From: Martinezella rhizogenes
GTDB lineage: Bacteria; Pseudomonadota; Alphaproteobacteria; Rhizobiales; Rhizobiaceae
Assembly (NCBI GenBank): GCA_013322215.1
Contig: JAAMEZ010000058.1
Span: forward strand, 62,001 to 126,000
DNA length: 64,000 nucleotides
Direction: 5' to 3'
Below, piece by piece: positions 34,708 to 42,878 of the stretch (the first letter of the stretch is position 1; each line of letters begins with the position of its first letter). Under the pieces are notes generated by a model. The model saw only the letters and a program-made list of their open reading frames with translations, was not told where the DNA came from and ran no database searches. The position numbers were made by a program, and so were the translations under genes.

Positions 34708-35691
34708 CTATGGGATCAGTAGTGTAGTTCCACTCGTTTTCCTGGCTTCCAGATCCGCGTGCGCGCGCCCAGCATCGCCCAACGGATAAGTCTGATGAAT
34801 ATTGATACGCACTTTGCTGCTTTGCACAACAGCAAATAACGCCTTTGCACTGGCTCTCAACTCCTCAGGCGTGCCGACATAGGCAAAGAGACTCGGACGC
34901 GTCGTGAAAAGAGAGCCCTTCTGGTTGAGGATTGCGAGATTGAAGTTCTCAATCGGGCCAGAAGATTGGCCGAACGTGACCCACATGCCGAGCCGCCTCA
35001 GACAATCGAGCGATTGCGGATACGTATCCTTGCCGACGGAGTCGTAGACGACATCGACGCCCTTGCCACTGGTGATTTCCCGCACACGATCGGCAAAATT
35101 CTCCTTGCTGTAGTCGATGACATGGTCGTAGCCATGCGCCAGCGCCAACTGGACCTTCTCAGCCGAACCGGCCGTGCCGATGACGGTGCCGGCTCCAAGC
35201 GCCTTGGCCCATTGGCCGGCAATCAGGCCGACGCCGCCGGCGGCCGCATGAAACAGCAGCGTCGTGCCTGGGCCGACCTTGAAGGTGCGGTTCAAAAGAT
35301 ACTCGGCCGTCATGCCCTTCAGCATCATCGATGCTGCGGTTTCGAGCGGGATATCGTCAGGTACTTTGACCAGATAGCGGATCTCGATGTTGCGCTCGAC
35401 ACTGTAGGCGCCGTCGCTGCCGACATAGGCAACGCGATCGCCGACGGCAAAATCGTTCACGCCGGGGCCGACCTCGGTGACCGTGCCTGCAGCTTCCTTG
35501 CCAAGCGGCAACGGAAATTGAGGCGCCTTGTAGAGACCGGAACGAAAATAGACGTCGATGAAGTTGAGGCCGATCGCGGCATGGCGAAGCTGCACCTCGC
35601 CCGCGCCTGGAGGCGGCAGATCCACCTCCTCCAGCTTCATGACCTCAGGACCGCCATTTTCATGGATGCGAATGACCTTGGTCTTCTTCAT
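34708..35691 (-). CDS. qor: NADPH:quinone reductase, zinc-independent MDR family
   Basis: The 327-residue protein matches QOR: KTKVIRIHENGGPEVMKLEEV, IGLNFIDVYFRSGLYK, GKEAAGTVTEVGPGV, and the nucleotide-binding motif AAAGGVGLIAGQWAKALGA. The Cys/His zinc ligands of alcohol dehydrogenases are not seen. It probably reduces quinones or 2-alkenals with NADPH. It starts 12 bases after pcs and may share its transcript; the link to the transporter downstream is only positional. Confidence 0.9.
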   Translation of the reverse strand: MKKTKVIRIHENGGPEVMKLEEVDLPPPGAGEVQLRHAAIGLNFIDVYFRSGLYKAPQFPLPLGKEAAGTVTEVGPGVNDFAVGDRVAYVGSDGAYSVERNIEIRYLVKVPDDIPLETAASMMLKGMTAEYLLNRTFKVGPGTTLLFHAAAGGVGLIAGQWAKALGAGTVIGTAGSAEKVQLALAHGYDHVIDYSKENFADRVREITSGKGVDVVYDSVGKDTYPQSLDCLRRLGMWVTFGQSSGPIENFNLAILNQKGSLFTTRPSLFAYVGTPEELRASAKALFAVVQSSKVRINIHQTYPLGDAGRAHADLEARKTSGTTLLIP

Positions 35692-35703
35692 GATACGCGA
35701 TCC

Positions 35704-36429
35704 TCATTGACGCCCGAGGGACGGGAAAAACTGCAGCACGGCACCGATGCAATAAAGATAAATACCACTGATGATGAAGAGGACAACGGCCCATTGCGGC
35801 ATGACGAAGTGCATCAGCAGCGAATAGATGCCGAGCGCCGACCAGAAGAGAAATATGCCAAGATTCAGCGGCCGCAAGCGCTTGACGCGCACGGGATGCA
35901 GAAAATTGATCGGCAGGAAGGTCAGAACGACGGAAAAGCCGACGAGGATCATGGCTGTCGTGGCGCTGGCGCCGATGACGAAAAGCGTGAAGATCACCAT
36001 GTTCCAGACGACCGGAAAGCCGGAAAAGAAATATTCGTCCGTCTTCATGCCGGTATCCGCGTAATAGATGGCACTGGAAACCACGATCATCCCGGCCGCG
36101 ACAAAGGACCAGGGCTCGCCGATCATGCCGCTCTCATAGAGCGCGAAGGCCGGCAGAAGCACATAGGTCACGTAGTCGATGATATTGTCGAGCGTATCGC
36201 CAGACCAGTTGGGCAGCACTTCCTTGACGCGAACCTTGCGCGCGATCGGCCCGTCGATGCCATCGACCAACAGCGCCAGGCCGAGCCACCAGAACATGTC
36301 TACAAAGCGATGCTCGGATGCTGCAACGACGCCGAGAAAGGCGAGAAACGATCCGGATGCCGTCAGTATATGAACGGAGAAAGCACGCATCTCCGCATAA
36401 GGCACCCGCTTGTAATTGAAGATTTTCAT
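35704..36429 (-). CDS. pcs: Phosphatidylcholine synthase
   Basis: Pcs condenses CDP-diacylglycerol with choline to make phosphatidylcholine in the inner membrane, a pathway characteristic of rhizobia, Brucella and relatives. The 241-residue protein has the CDP-alcohol phosphotransferase motif spread over DGIDGPIAR, then SGDTLDNIIDYVTYV, and about eight hydrophobic helices. The start at 36429 (MKIFNYKRVPYAEM) is chosen over 36438. It needs host or environmental choline. Confidence 0.93.
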   Translation of the reverse strand: MKIFNYKRVPYAEMRAFSVHILTASGSFLAFLGVVAASEHRFVDMFWWLGLALLVDGIDGPIARKVRVKEVLPNWSGDTLDNIIDYVTYVLLPAFALYESGMIGEPWSFVAAGMIVVSSAIYYADTGMKTDEYFFSGFPVVWNMVIFTLFVIGASATTAMILVGFSVVLTFLPINFLHPVRVKRLRPLNLGIFLFWSALGIYSLLMHFVMPQWAVVLFIISGIYLYCIGAVLQFFPSLGRQ

Positions 36430-36640
36430 CCGCCCCACGATTCGTCAGCTTATGCGCCTGCCCCGGCAGGCGGTTTTTTCGCTAATATGCATCCTTTGGT
36501 TTGCACCGCCAGCACAAAAGCGTCGATCCAGACACGCTAGCGCGACTTACTGTCATTTTCACCCGTTGCGATGTTTCATCCCATGGATTTCAACAGACTA
36601 AGCGCTTATTTTCAAAACCGAAGGCAATTGAGGCATCGAT

Positions 36641-37843
36641 ATGAAGCAGATTGAAGTGGCCGTTATCGGCGGTGGGCTCGCCGGCATGATCACGGCTTTC
36701 GCGCTGGCGCGCGGCGGAAGATCCGTCGCCCTTGTCGCGGCACCGCATAATAAAGCCGACAAGCGGACGACGGCTCTGATGGATCAATCGATCCGCTTTC
36801 TGGAGCGCCTGACGCTGTGGGACCGGATCGCGCCTTCCGCGACGGCGCTGACCACGATGCGCATCATAGACGGCACTTCAAGGCTGTTGCGGGCGCCGAC
36901 CGTTTCGTTCCGATCGTCCGAAATCGGACTGGACGCCTTCGGCTACAATATTCCGAATGCCGTATTGCTCGACAATCTTAGCGAAGCCATCGACGCGGAA
37001 GGCAATGTCAGCCGCATAGGTGCCACCGCGTCCGAAATCACCTTCCGCGATGATGGCGTATCGATCGCCCTCGACAATGGCGATTCGATCGATGCCGCAT
37101 TCGTCGTCGGCGCCGATGGCCGCAATTCGATGGTGCGCGAGACGCTCGGAATTAAGACCAAGGGCTGGTCTTATCCGCAATCGGCGATGGTTCTGAATTT
37201 TTCGCACAGCCTGCCACATCAGAACATCTCCACGGAATTCCACACCGAAAGCGGCCCTTTTACACAGGTGCCCTTACCCGGCCGGCGCTCCAGCCTCGTC
37301 TGGGTTCAGAAGCCGGCCGAAGCGGCTGCCAATGCGGAGAAGTCGCTCGAAGAACTCGGCCGGCTTGTCGAGGAGCGGATGCAGTCGATGCTCGGCCAGG
37401 TGACGATCGAGGACAGCGTGCAGGTCTGGCCGCTTTCCGGTATGACGGCCCATCGCTTCGGCAAGGGCCGCGCCGCGCTGATCGGCGAAGCTGCCCATGT
37501 CTTCCCGCCAATCGGCGCGCAGGGCCTCAATCTCAGCCTTCGCGATATATTGGCATTGTCGGACATTCTCTGCTCGCGCGCCGATCTGCCGATTCCGACC
37601 ACGTCGGGCGATAGTTTCGATCGCAAGAGACGTGCTGACATCGTCAGCCGCACGGCGAGTGTCGATCTCCTCAATCGTTCGCTGCTGTCGGATTTCCTGC
37701 CTGTGCAGATGCTGCGGGCAGCAGGCCTCCATGTGCTTTCCGCCATTACCCCACTTCGTAACATCGTCATGCGCGAGGGCATCGAGCCCGGCGGCGGCTT
37801 GCGCAATTTTTCGTCGGCATTACGCGAAAAGTTGCGCCGGTAA
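36641..37843 (+). CDS. UbiH/UbiF/COQ6-family FAD-dependent hydroxylase
   Basis: The 400-residue protein has the FAD GxGxxG motif (AVIGGGLAGMITAFALARGG), DG-type motif VVGADGRNSMVRETLG, and the second FAD motif GKGRAALIGEAAHVFPPIGAQGLNLSLRD. These mark ring hydroxylases of ubiquinone synthesis. Which ring position it oxidises (UbiH, UbiF or the broader alphaproteobacterial UbiL type) cannot be told by eye. It overlaps the convergent AEC transporter by 24 bases. Confidence 0.87.
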   Translation: MKQIEVAVIGGGLAGMITAFALARGGRSVALVAAPHNKADKRTTALMDQSIRFLERLTLWDRIAPSATALTTMRIIDGTSRLLRAPTVSFRSSEIGLDAFGYNIPNAVLLDNLSEAIDAEGNVSRIGATASEITFRDDGVSIALDNGDSIDAAFVVGADGRNSMVRETLGIKTKGWSYPQSAMVLNFSHSLPHQNISTEFHTESGPFTQVPLPGRRSSLVWVQKPAEAAANAEKSLEELGRLVEERMQSMLGQVTIEDSVQVWPLSGMTAHRFGKGRAALIGEAAHVFPPIGAQGLNLSLRDILALSDILCSRADLPIPTTSGDSFDRKRRADIVSRTASVDLLNRSLLSDFLPVQMLRAAGLHVLSAITPLRNIVMREGIEPGGGLRNFSSALREKLRR

Positions 37844-38782
37844 GACGTCCGACTTTATCAGATAGAGAACAAGGGAAACCGTCACCACGGAACATGCCGT
37901 GGTGATCAGGATGGTCGCCGAGGCCCGCTCCTGCCAGACGCCATATTGCTGGCCAATGACGAAGACGTTCGTTGCCGTCGGCAGTGCCGCCAGCAACACG
38001 GCCGCCTCGATCCAGATCGGATCGAACCCGCCGACTGCTTGCAGAACAATATAGACGACAAGCGGATGCAGGATGAGTTTTGCCGGCACGATATAGCCGA
38101 TCTCGACCGGAATCCGCTTCAGCGGACGCAGCGCAAGCGTTACCCCCATGGAGAATAGTGCACAAGGTGCAGCCGCTTGTGCGAGATAATTGACAAATCG
38201 CTCGAAGGCGATTGGCTGATGTAGCGAAAGCGCAGCCACGACGAAACCAAGCGCGGTCGACAGGATGAACGGGTGCAGCAGCACCTTCCGGGCGATATCC
38301 GCAGCAACGCGCCATGGCGAGCGCTTGTCGCCGCCTTCCAGCGCCATAAGAGCAGGTGCGACGATGAAATGCAGTGCGTTTTCAAAGCACACGATCAGCG
38401 CCACCGGAACCGCGGCCCTTTCCCCCAGCGCCAGCAGTGCAAGTCCCGGCCCCATGTAGCCGATGTTGCCATAGGCACCGGCAAAGGCCTGGATCGTGCT
38501 GTCGGCAAGCGAATTGCGGCGCAGGAAACGGCCGACCAGAAACAGCAGCAGGAAAATCGAATAGGTCGCGGCGATATCGGTGGCGATAAAATCGATCCGA
38601 GTCAGCTGTTCGATCGGTGTCTGCGAAACAAGCTTGAAGAACAGCGCCGGCAATGCAGCATAGATGATGAAGGTATTCAGCCAGCCGAGCGCTTCCGCCG
38701 GCTGCCTTGTAACACGTGCGGCAACATAGCCGATCAGGATCAGACCGAAGAATGGCAGAAGCAGACCAACAATATCAGCCAT
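37820..38782 (-). CDS. AEC-family (auxin efflux carrier-like) transporter
   Basis: The roughly 320-residue membrane protein has about ten hydrophobic helices, with the halves typical of AEC carriers: MADIVGLLLPFFGLILIGYV at the start, GNIGYMGPGLALLALGE, LFSMGVTLALRPLKRIP and LPTATNVFVIGQQYG. The transported solute, possibly a small organic acid, is unknown. The start at 38782 begins at the conserved N-terminal helix; no clear RBS is present. Confidence 0.87.
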   Translation of the reverse strand: MADIVGLLLPFFGLILIGYVAARVTRQPAEALGWLNTFIIYAALPALFFKLVSQTPIEQLTRIDFIATDIAATYSIFLLLFLVGRFLRRNSLADSTIQAFAGAYGNIGYMGPGLALLALGERAAVPVALIVCFENALHFIVAPALMALEGGDKRSPWRVAADIARKVLLHPFILSTALGFVVAALSLHQPIAFERFVNYLAQAAAPCALFSMGVTLALRPLKRIPVEIGYIVPAKLILHPLVVYIVLQAVGGFDPIWIEAAVLLAALPTATNVFVIGQQYGVWQERASATILITTACSVVTVSLVLYLIKSDVLPAQLFA

Positions 38783-38846
38783 GGGGGTCAGCCATCGGGC
38801 ACGTTCCATTTTGCCGGGGAAATGAGGGCGAAAGATACCGCCCGGC

Positions 38847-39599
38847 TTAGCCGATTTTCATCAGGATTGGAAAGGTCTGCTGAAACCAGATCGCCATATC
38901 GCTGATATAGCCGAAGATGAAAGCGAGGCCTGTCAGCACCAGAAGTCCGCCCATGACCTTTTCGACCGTGCCGAGATGGCGGCGGAAGCGGGAGAGAAAG
39001 CGCATGAAGGCACCGGAAAAGCCCGCGGCGATCCAGAAGGGAATGGCAAGTCCGAGCGAATAGACGGCAAGCAGACCGGCACCGGCGCCGACTGTTTCAC
39101 GCGAGGCGGCAATACCGAGGATGGCACCGAGCACCGGGCCGATGCAGGGCGTCCAACCGAAGGCGAAGGCAAGGCCCATAATATAGGCGCCCGTCAGCGT
39201 CGCCGGCTTGCCGCCGCTCTGGAAGCGAGCCTCACGGGCCAGAAGGCCGATGCGGAAGACACCGAGAAAGTTCAGCCCCATGACAACGATGATCAAACCG
39301 CCGATCTTGGCGAGAATATCGAGGTGCTGGCGCAAAAGCATTCCGATCGAGGACGCACCCGCGCCAAGCGCGACGAATACGGTGGCAAATCCCAAGGTGA
39401 AGAACAGTGCCGACATCAGCACATTGCCGCGAACGCTCGGTGCCTGAGCGACGGCCGCTCCGCCGCCGCGAAACTGCTCGACCGAAATTCCCGCCATGTA
39501 GCAGAGATAGGGCGGCACAAGCGGCAGCACGCAGGGAGAAAGAAACGAAAGCGCTCCGGCGAGCAATGCGCTCAGAAGCGAGATATCGGCAAGCGACAC
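38847..39599 (-). CDS. ccdA: Cytochrome c biogenesis / thiol-disulfide transfer protein CcdA
   Basis: CcdA carries reducing power from cytoplasmic thioredoxin across the membrane. The 250-residue protein has six hydrophobic helices and the two Cys motifs FLSPCVLPLVPPYL in helix 1 and GWTPCIGPVLGA in helix 4. It is a single-gene unit upstream of the AEC transporter on the same strand. Confidence 0.92.
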   Translation of the reverse strand: MSLADISLLSALLAGALSFLSPCVLPLVPPYLCYMAGISVEQFRGGGAAVAQAPSVRGNVLMSALFFTLGFATVFVALGAGASSIGMLLRQHLDILAKIGGLIIVVMGLNFLGVFRIGLLAREARFQSGGKPATLTGAYIMGLAFAFGWTPCIGPVLGAILGIAASRETVGAGAGLLAVYSLGLAIPFWIAAGFSGAFMRFLSRFRRHLGTVEKVMGGLLVLTGLAFIFGYISDMAIWFQQTFPILMKIG

Positions 39600-39883
39600 G
39601 ATGGACTCCGGCTATGTCATTTCGGCTCCCTTCCTAGCGGCGCGGGTATCGGAAAGCCAATCACCTTTTCGAGCGGGCCTGGCATCTTGCCTTAAAGTTG
39701 ACGGAATTGAGATACCTGCGGCAACGCGTAAAACCCCGATTTCCCCCGGTTTTCCGGGCGCAGCCTACAGTCGCGAAGCTGCCGGATGAACGAATTGCTT
39801 TTGTAAAAATATTGGTTCAAGCTGTTGATGTTCGTCGAACAACGCACATTCCACCCCAGCTAGTCAGCAGAGGAAAAGCCCCC

Positions 39884-40165
39884 ATGAGAATTGCTACTAT
39901 GTTCACGACTGCAGCCTTCGTCGCACTCTTCAGCGTAAGCGCGATGGCACAAACGGCAACTACCCCCAGCACCACGACAACGACTACCCCCAGTGCGACG
40001 ACGTCGGCGCCATCGACAACCACCACGACGAAGCCGAAGGCAATGAAGCCTGCTCAAACTGCCGTTTCCAAGGCATGCTCGACCCAGGCCGATGCCAAGG
40101 GCTTGCATGGAAAGGCACGCGCCAAGTTCCGAAGCGATTGCAAGAAGAACGGCGGCAAGGCCTAA
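39884..40165 (+). CDS. PsiF-repeat family small secreted protein
   Basis: The 93-residue protein has a signal peptide (MFTTAAFVALFSVSAMAQ), a Thr/Ser/Pro-rich linker of about 30 residues, and one C-terminal PsiF-like repeat (KACSTQADAKGLHGKARAKF ending in a Cys-Lys-Lys tail). PsiF is phosphate-starvation-induced in E. coli; the role is unknown. RBS GAGGAAAAG precedes the ATG. The Thr-rich linker is low-complexity and may vary between strains. Confidence 0.85.
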   Translation: MRIATMFTTAAFVALFSVSAMAQTATTPSTTTTTTPSATTSAPSTTTTTKPKAMKPAQTAVSKACSTQADAKGLHGKARAKFRSDCKKNGGKA

Positions 40166-40191
40166 AAACTCGCTTCGCTCTCGAATCGTGG

Positions 40192-40224
40192 TCAACTTTA
40201 CCGCCCAGCTGGCGGTAGAGTTGA
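40192..40224 (+). terminator. Strong inverted repeat downstream of the psiF-like gene
   Basis: TCAACT-T-TACCGCC pairs with GGCGGTA-G-AGTTGA around a CAGCT loop: 13 pairs with one mismatch. No T run follows, so it is a weak terminator or an mRNA 3'-end hairpin. It starts 26 bases after the stop. Confidence 0.5.
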
Positions 40225-40350
40225 TCGCTACGGCGCTCCCATCAAATGATCCCGACAGAAAGACCAGACTGCGGCATCCGAATGCCGTTTGCTTGATATG
40301 ATCGCTTGTCTTGTGATCCTTTCGTCAGATTTATCTCATTGTTCTTACGG

Positions 40351-40380
40351 AATTCCGAACGGAAACCGCTGCGCACTTTT
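40351..40380. repeat. Partial copy of the RIME-like repeat, module 1
   Basis: The segment has AATTCCGAACGG, AAACCGCT, GCGCACTTTT in order. This is nearly identical to the reverse complement of module 1 at 28669-28710. Module 2 is missing, so this is a decayed or half element. Confidence 0.65.
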
Positions 40381-40598
40381 TACCGAGACTACTCTGTGGG
40401 CTGGCGCCATTGATGCCGGCAGGGACAAGCGCGCATTATCCGGATATCGCCCACCAACTATCGACATCGATTACGGCCGTGGTTCTCCCGAAGTCGAGCG
40501 GCAATAGCAATGTTCTGAAATAAACGAGACAAACCCGGGAAACCCGCTGAAATTACAGTCCATTCCTATCCGGTCGAATCAATAGACGGAGCAGGAAG

Positions 40599-40814
40599 TT
40601 GAGACCCGCCATAAATCCTCCCCCATCGGACACAGCATCGCAGACAAACTATCTGACAGCCTGTCTTTTCGCCCTAGAACCCTCGATCGAGAGCTTGGTT
40701 ACCGCGGCGATGAAATCAGGCTGGAAGCGCGAATATATTCTCCTCGCCATCATGGCGATTGCGCTGAACGACGGCAGTACAAACCGATCGTCATCCCAGT
40801 CATTGCATTCGTGA
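40599..40814 (+). CDS. Small hypothetical protein
   Basis: The 71-residue frame starts at a TTG closely preceded by GGAGCAGGAAG. The middle part, FALEPSIESLVTAAMKSGWKREYILLAIMAIALND, looks like a small helical domain seen in unnamed rhizobial proteins, but I cannot name a family. It lies in the accessory stretch among other small genes. The Shine-Dalgarno spacing is short, and the call is tentative. Confidence 0.45.
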   Translation: MRPAINPPPSDTASQTNYLTACLFALEPSIESLVTAAMKSGWKREYILLAIMAIALNDGSTNRSSSQSLHS

Positions 40815-40954
40815 ATGATGGCTAATCGAGTCGCCCACGCAAGCCGCAACACCCCTGCTGAAGTGATTATCGCCGCAGCGCCATGTCGTCGGGCCGCAAG
40901 ATTATCTTTTCTCCATCAGGAAACGCACGAGCAGCAGCCTGACGCCGTTGCCGC

Positions 40955-41158
40955 TCATGCGTCCCCAGGCTTGCGCTCCTTTGTAACAGGATCGACTTTA
41001 CCCTCGGCAAGCCTGTTGCTGGGATCGGCAACGAGGGAAGCCTCGTCCTTTTCTTTATTCAGCCGGGCGTTCTTGCGTATCTTGCTGTGCTGTATCTTCG
41101 CCAGGGCTTGCTTCTTCTCATGTCCGCCGTGCGATTCACTTTCTCGATCCTGTGCCAA
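40955..41158 (-). CDS. Small hydrophilic hypothetical protein
   Basis: The 67-residue product is rich in Lys, Glu, Asp, His and Arg, with no hydrophobic segment: it begins AQDRESESHGGHEKKQALAK and ends DPVTKERKPGDA. The TTG at 41158 is chosen because AGGAGG lies six bases upstream; the GTG at 41191 has none. A GGAAC-N16-AGTT element lies just upstream, close to the alphaproteobacterial general stress (EcfG) promoter. Such hydrophilic small proteins are often stress-induced; no function is known. Confidence 0.6.
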   Translation of the reverse strand: MAQDRESESHGGHEKKQALAKIQHSKIRKNARLNKEKDEASLVADPSNRLAEGKVDPVTKERKPGDA

Positions 41159-41184
41159 GGTGCGCCTCCTCTCATTGAAAAGGG

Positions 41185-41209
41185 AACTCACTTGATGGGA
41201 TTAGGTTCC
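41185..41209 (-). promoter_or_regulatory. EcfG-like (general stress) promoter element
   Basis: On the minus strand GGAAC (41209-41205), 16 bases, AGTT (41188-41185) fits the GGAAC-N16/17-CGTT consensus with one mismatch at the weakest -10 base. The site is quasi-palindromic: the plus strand reads GGAAC-N16-GGTT from 41183. The start codon of the 67-residue gene follows 27 bases later. Confidence 0.45.
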
Positions 41210-41354
41210 GATGGGAATAACGACAACGTGATACTCGGCGATCTCTTATCCAACTGCAGAGCAGATTTCGGAAGATTGCCGTCTTCGAAAGTGACAAAGC
41301 GTCATCTCACTGTACTTTTAGCGACGCATAATATTATAATGCGACGATAGACGT

Positions 41355-41380
41355 GAAACGAATCATGAATCTCATGCGTT
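41355..41380 (+). promoter_or_regulatory. EcfG-like (general stress) promoter element
   Basis: GAAAC (41355-41359), 17 bases, CGTT (41377-41380) matches the EcfG consensus with one mismatch in the -35 box. It sits 32 bases upstream of a small ORF start at 41413. Confidence 0.4.
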
Positions 41381-41412
41381 TAAGCTTCACTACCATGTGA
41401 GGAAAGCTGATC

Positions 41413-41523
41413 ATGACGTCGATCGAAAGGAAGAGGCTGGCGCGGCTCGTTATGCTCAGATTGCTACCGATCTTCGGTGGCCTGACGGCGGTTGCGGTCG
41501 TTGCGCTCTCCACAATCACGTAG
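41413..41523 (+). CDS. Putative 36-residue single-span membrane protein
   Basis: ATG at 41413 is preceded by GAGGAAAG at good spacing. The product has a basic N-terminus (MTSIERKRLARLVMLR) and one hydrophobic segment (LLPIFGGLTAVAVVALSTI), ending at TAG 41521-41523. It looks like a bacterial small membrane protein. An EcfG-like promoter lies just upstream. No homologue is recognised; the support is RBS, promoter and amphipathic composition. Confidence 0.4.
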   Translation: MTSIERKRLARLVMLRLLPIFGGLTAVAVVALSTIT

Positions 41524-41636
41524 GAACTGGCCACAATCGCATAGGAACCGGTCGCAGAACCTGCATCGGCCAGCTCGACCACAAATGATCACAAATCTCG
41601 AATCAGAACGATCTTGATGTTTGGTCCGTCCACACG

Positions 41637-42140
41637 TCAGGAGCAGTCGGTGCTGTCGACCGAAAATGAATAGTCCCTGCCCTTCAGCTGATAGATGTAA
41701 TTCGCCAGAGATGCTTCGCCGGAACTGAACTTCGGCAGCAGGAAGTCACAGAGGTCCGTAAGCTGCGCGGATTTGACGAGAGGCGGATCGAAATCGTCAT
41801 CATCGTCGTCAAGATCGTAGAAATAGCTGTAGATATGATCGGTGAGGTCTATTTTCGTCAGCGTCGTCTTCTGGTCGATCTTCCTGGGCAGATCCTTGTT
41901 GGCAAAGATCACCGGATAGCGCTCTGTAAGATAAGGGATCACAATTCGCTCCGTCACCGGCGTCGTGATCGCGATACCCACCAGCGGCAGCACGCTCAAG
42001 GCTACCGAAAACCTCCTGCCCGCCATCAATCCAAACAAGAGCCCCAGGGAAGCCAACAACCCGCAAACGATTGCATAAATTTCCCACACAGACAGTTCTG
42101 CCACGAATTCCATCATTCGCCCGTCGTCTTCACCAACCAT
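41637..42140 (-). CDS. Hypothetical membrane protein with poly-Asp run
   Basis: The frame of up to 167 residues has two hydrophobic helices near the N-terminus (WEIYAIVCGLLASLGLLFGLMAG; FSVALSVLPLVGIAITTPV), then a soluble C-terminal part with YSYFYDLDDDDDDFDPPLV and a Cys at the end. The start may be 42140 (poor RBS) or the ATG pair at 42116/42113. I recognise no family. It is divergent to the Imm22-like gene, with only 15 bases between the outermost starts. Confidence 0.55.
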   Translation of the reverse strand: MVGEDDGRMMEFVAELSVWEIYAIVCGLLASLGLLFGLMAGRRFSVALSVLPLVGIAITTPVTERIVIPYLTERYPVIFANKDLPRKIDQKTTLTKIDLTDHIYSYFYDLDDDDDDFDPPLVKSAQLTDLCDFLLPKFSSGEASLANYIYQLKGRDYSFSVDSTDCS

Positions 42141-42155
42141 CTTATTGATGGGAGT

Positions 42156-42704
42156 ATGGTACTACCAAATCGATATTTTTCACCAGTCAATTTGCACCAA
42201 ATCTCATCAACAACCTGTGCGTTATGGCTGGCTGGAAACGTCGGCGCACGCCGAGGTCGCGCAATCAGCGAGATTCAACAATGCAGACACAATCGAGAAG
42301 TCTTCACGTCTTTAATTGCCTCATTCGAAACTGAAGGACAGGCGCTAGCCTACTCCCAGCCGCACTGGGAGCCGGAACCGGGTGAAAAAGCTTCCGACGA
42401 GGAATATCAAGCCTGGGAGGATCGCAACCCTTTATGGCCGATGAAAAGGGAACTTGGAGGGGTATATCTCGATGAGGATTTCATCGAAACCATTTGGGCA
42501 ATCGACGATGGCCTAACCGGCCCAGATTGGAAATATTTATCCGGGCGTCTCGAAGCAGCCGACGTCGAAGCATGTAAGGCCATTGCACCGTCGAGGGGCA
42601 GCACATTGATACTGATTGATGAACAGGCGTCCGACGGGCTCGATTTCAAACCTTCCTCGACGCCGGCGATGATCTATTGTGGAACCTACCGGCAGCGATC
42701 TTAA
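42156..42704 (+). CDS. Imm22-like immunity protein, N-terminus probably damaged
   Basis: From about 42305 the frame encodes VFTSLIASFETEGQALAYSQ, then PHWEPEPGEKASDEEYQAWE, WPMKRELGGVYLDEDFIETI and a C-terminus ending in PAMIYCGTYR. This is the pattern of Imm22-type immunity proteins of polymorphic-toxin systems. The first in-frame ATG (42156) adds about 50 residues that do not look like the family. An ATG at 42281 lies at the expected place but in another frame, suggesting a one-base frameshift. No toxin gene is adjacent. Family call is by recollection of motif order. Confidence 0.5.
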   Translation: MVLPNRYFSPVNLHQISSTTCALWLAGNVGARRGRAISEIQQCRHNREVFTSLIASFETEGQALAYSQPHWEPEPGEKASDEEYQAWEDRNPLWPMKRELGGVYLDEDFIETIWAIDDGLTGPDWKYLSGRLEAADVEACKAIAPSRGSTLILIDEQASDGLDFKPSSTPAMIYCGTYRQRS

Positions 42705-42734
42705 AAATCGATCATCGCTCATGAGCCTATTGTT

Positions 42735-42869
42735 TTACTGGCCTACCGTTTCCATATCGCTAGCGAAAAAAGCGGCAATATCCCGCAGCCCAACTTTCTG
42801 ATCTAAGCCACGCACCAAAGCAAAGATTACCACCTCATACCCGGTTCGCGCGGTCTTTGGCCGAGCCAG
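42735..42869 (-). pseudogene. Possible coding remnant
   Basis: A 44-codon stop-bounded frame reads LARPKTARTGYEVVIFALV, then RGLDQKVGLRDIAAFFASDM, which looks like real protein. It has no start codon and lies in the same frame as the small gene at 42879-43055, separated from it by two TGA codons. It may be the tail of a decayed gene. No family is recognised. Confidence 0.25.
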
Positions 42870-42878
42870 TCACTCCAT

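Larger units (their letters stand above)
40166..40598. other. Intergenic region with hairpin and repeat remnant
   Basis: This 433-base gap holds an inverted repeat (40192-40224), a partial palindromic repeat (40351-40380) and no ORF with a usable ribosome site. A 72-codon frame at 40289-40507 lacks an RBS and family features. Confidence 0.5.

Noticed and set aside
40289..40507. 72-codon ORF downstream of the psiF-like gene
   Set aside because: No ribosome site, overlaps the repeat remnant, and composition is not protein-like.
41194..41350. 51-codon ORF starting after AAGGGA
   Set aside because: Lies in the promoter region of neighbouring small genes and shows no protein-like character.
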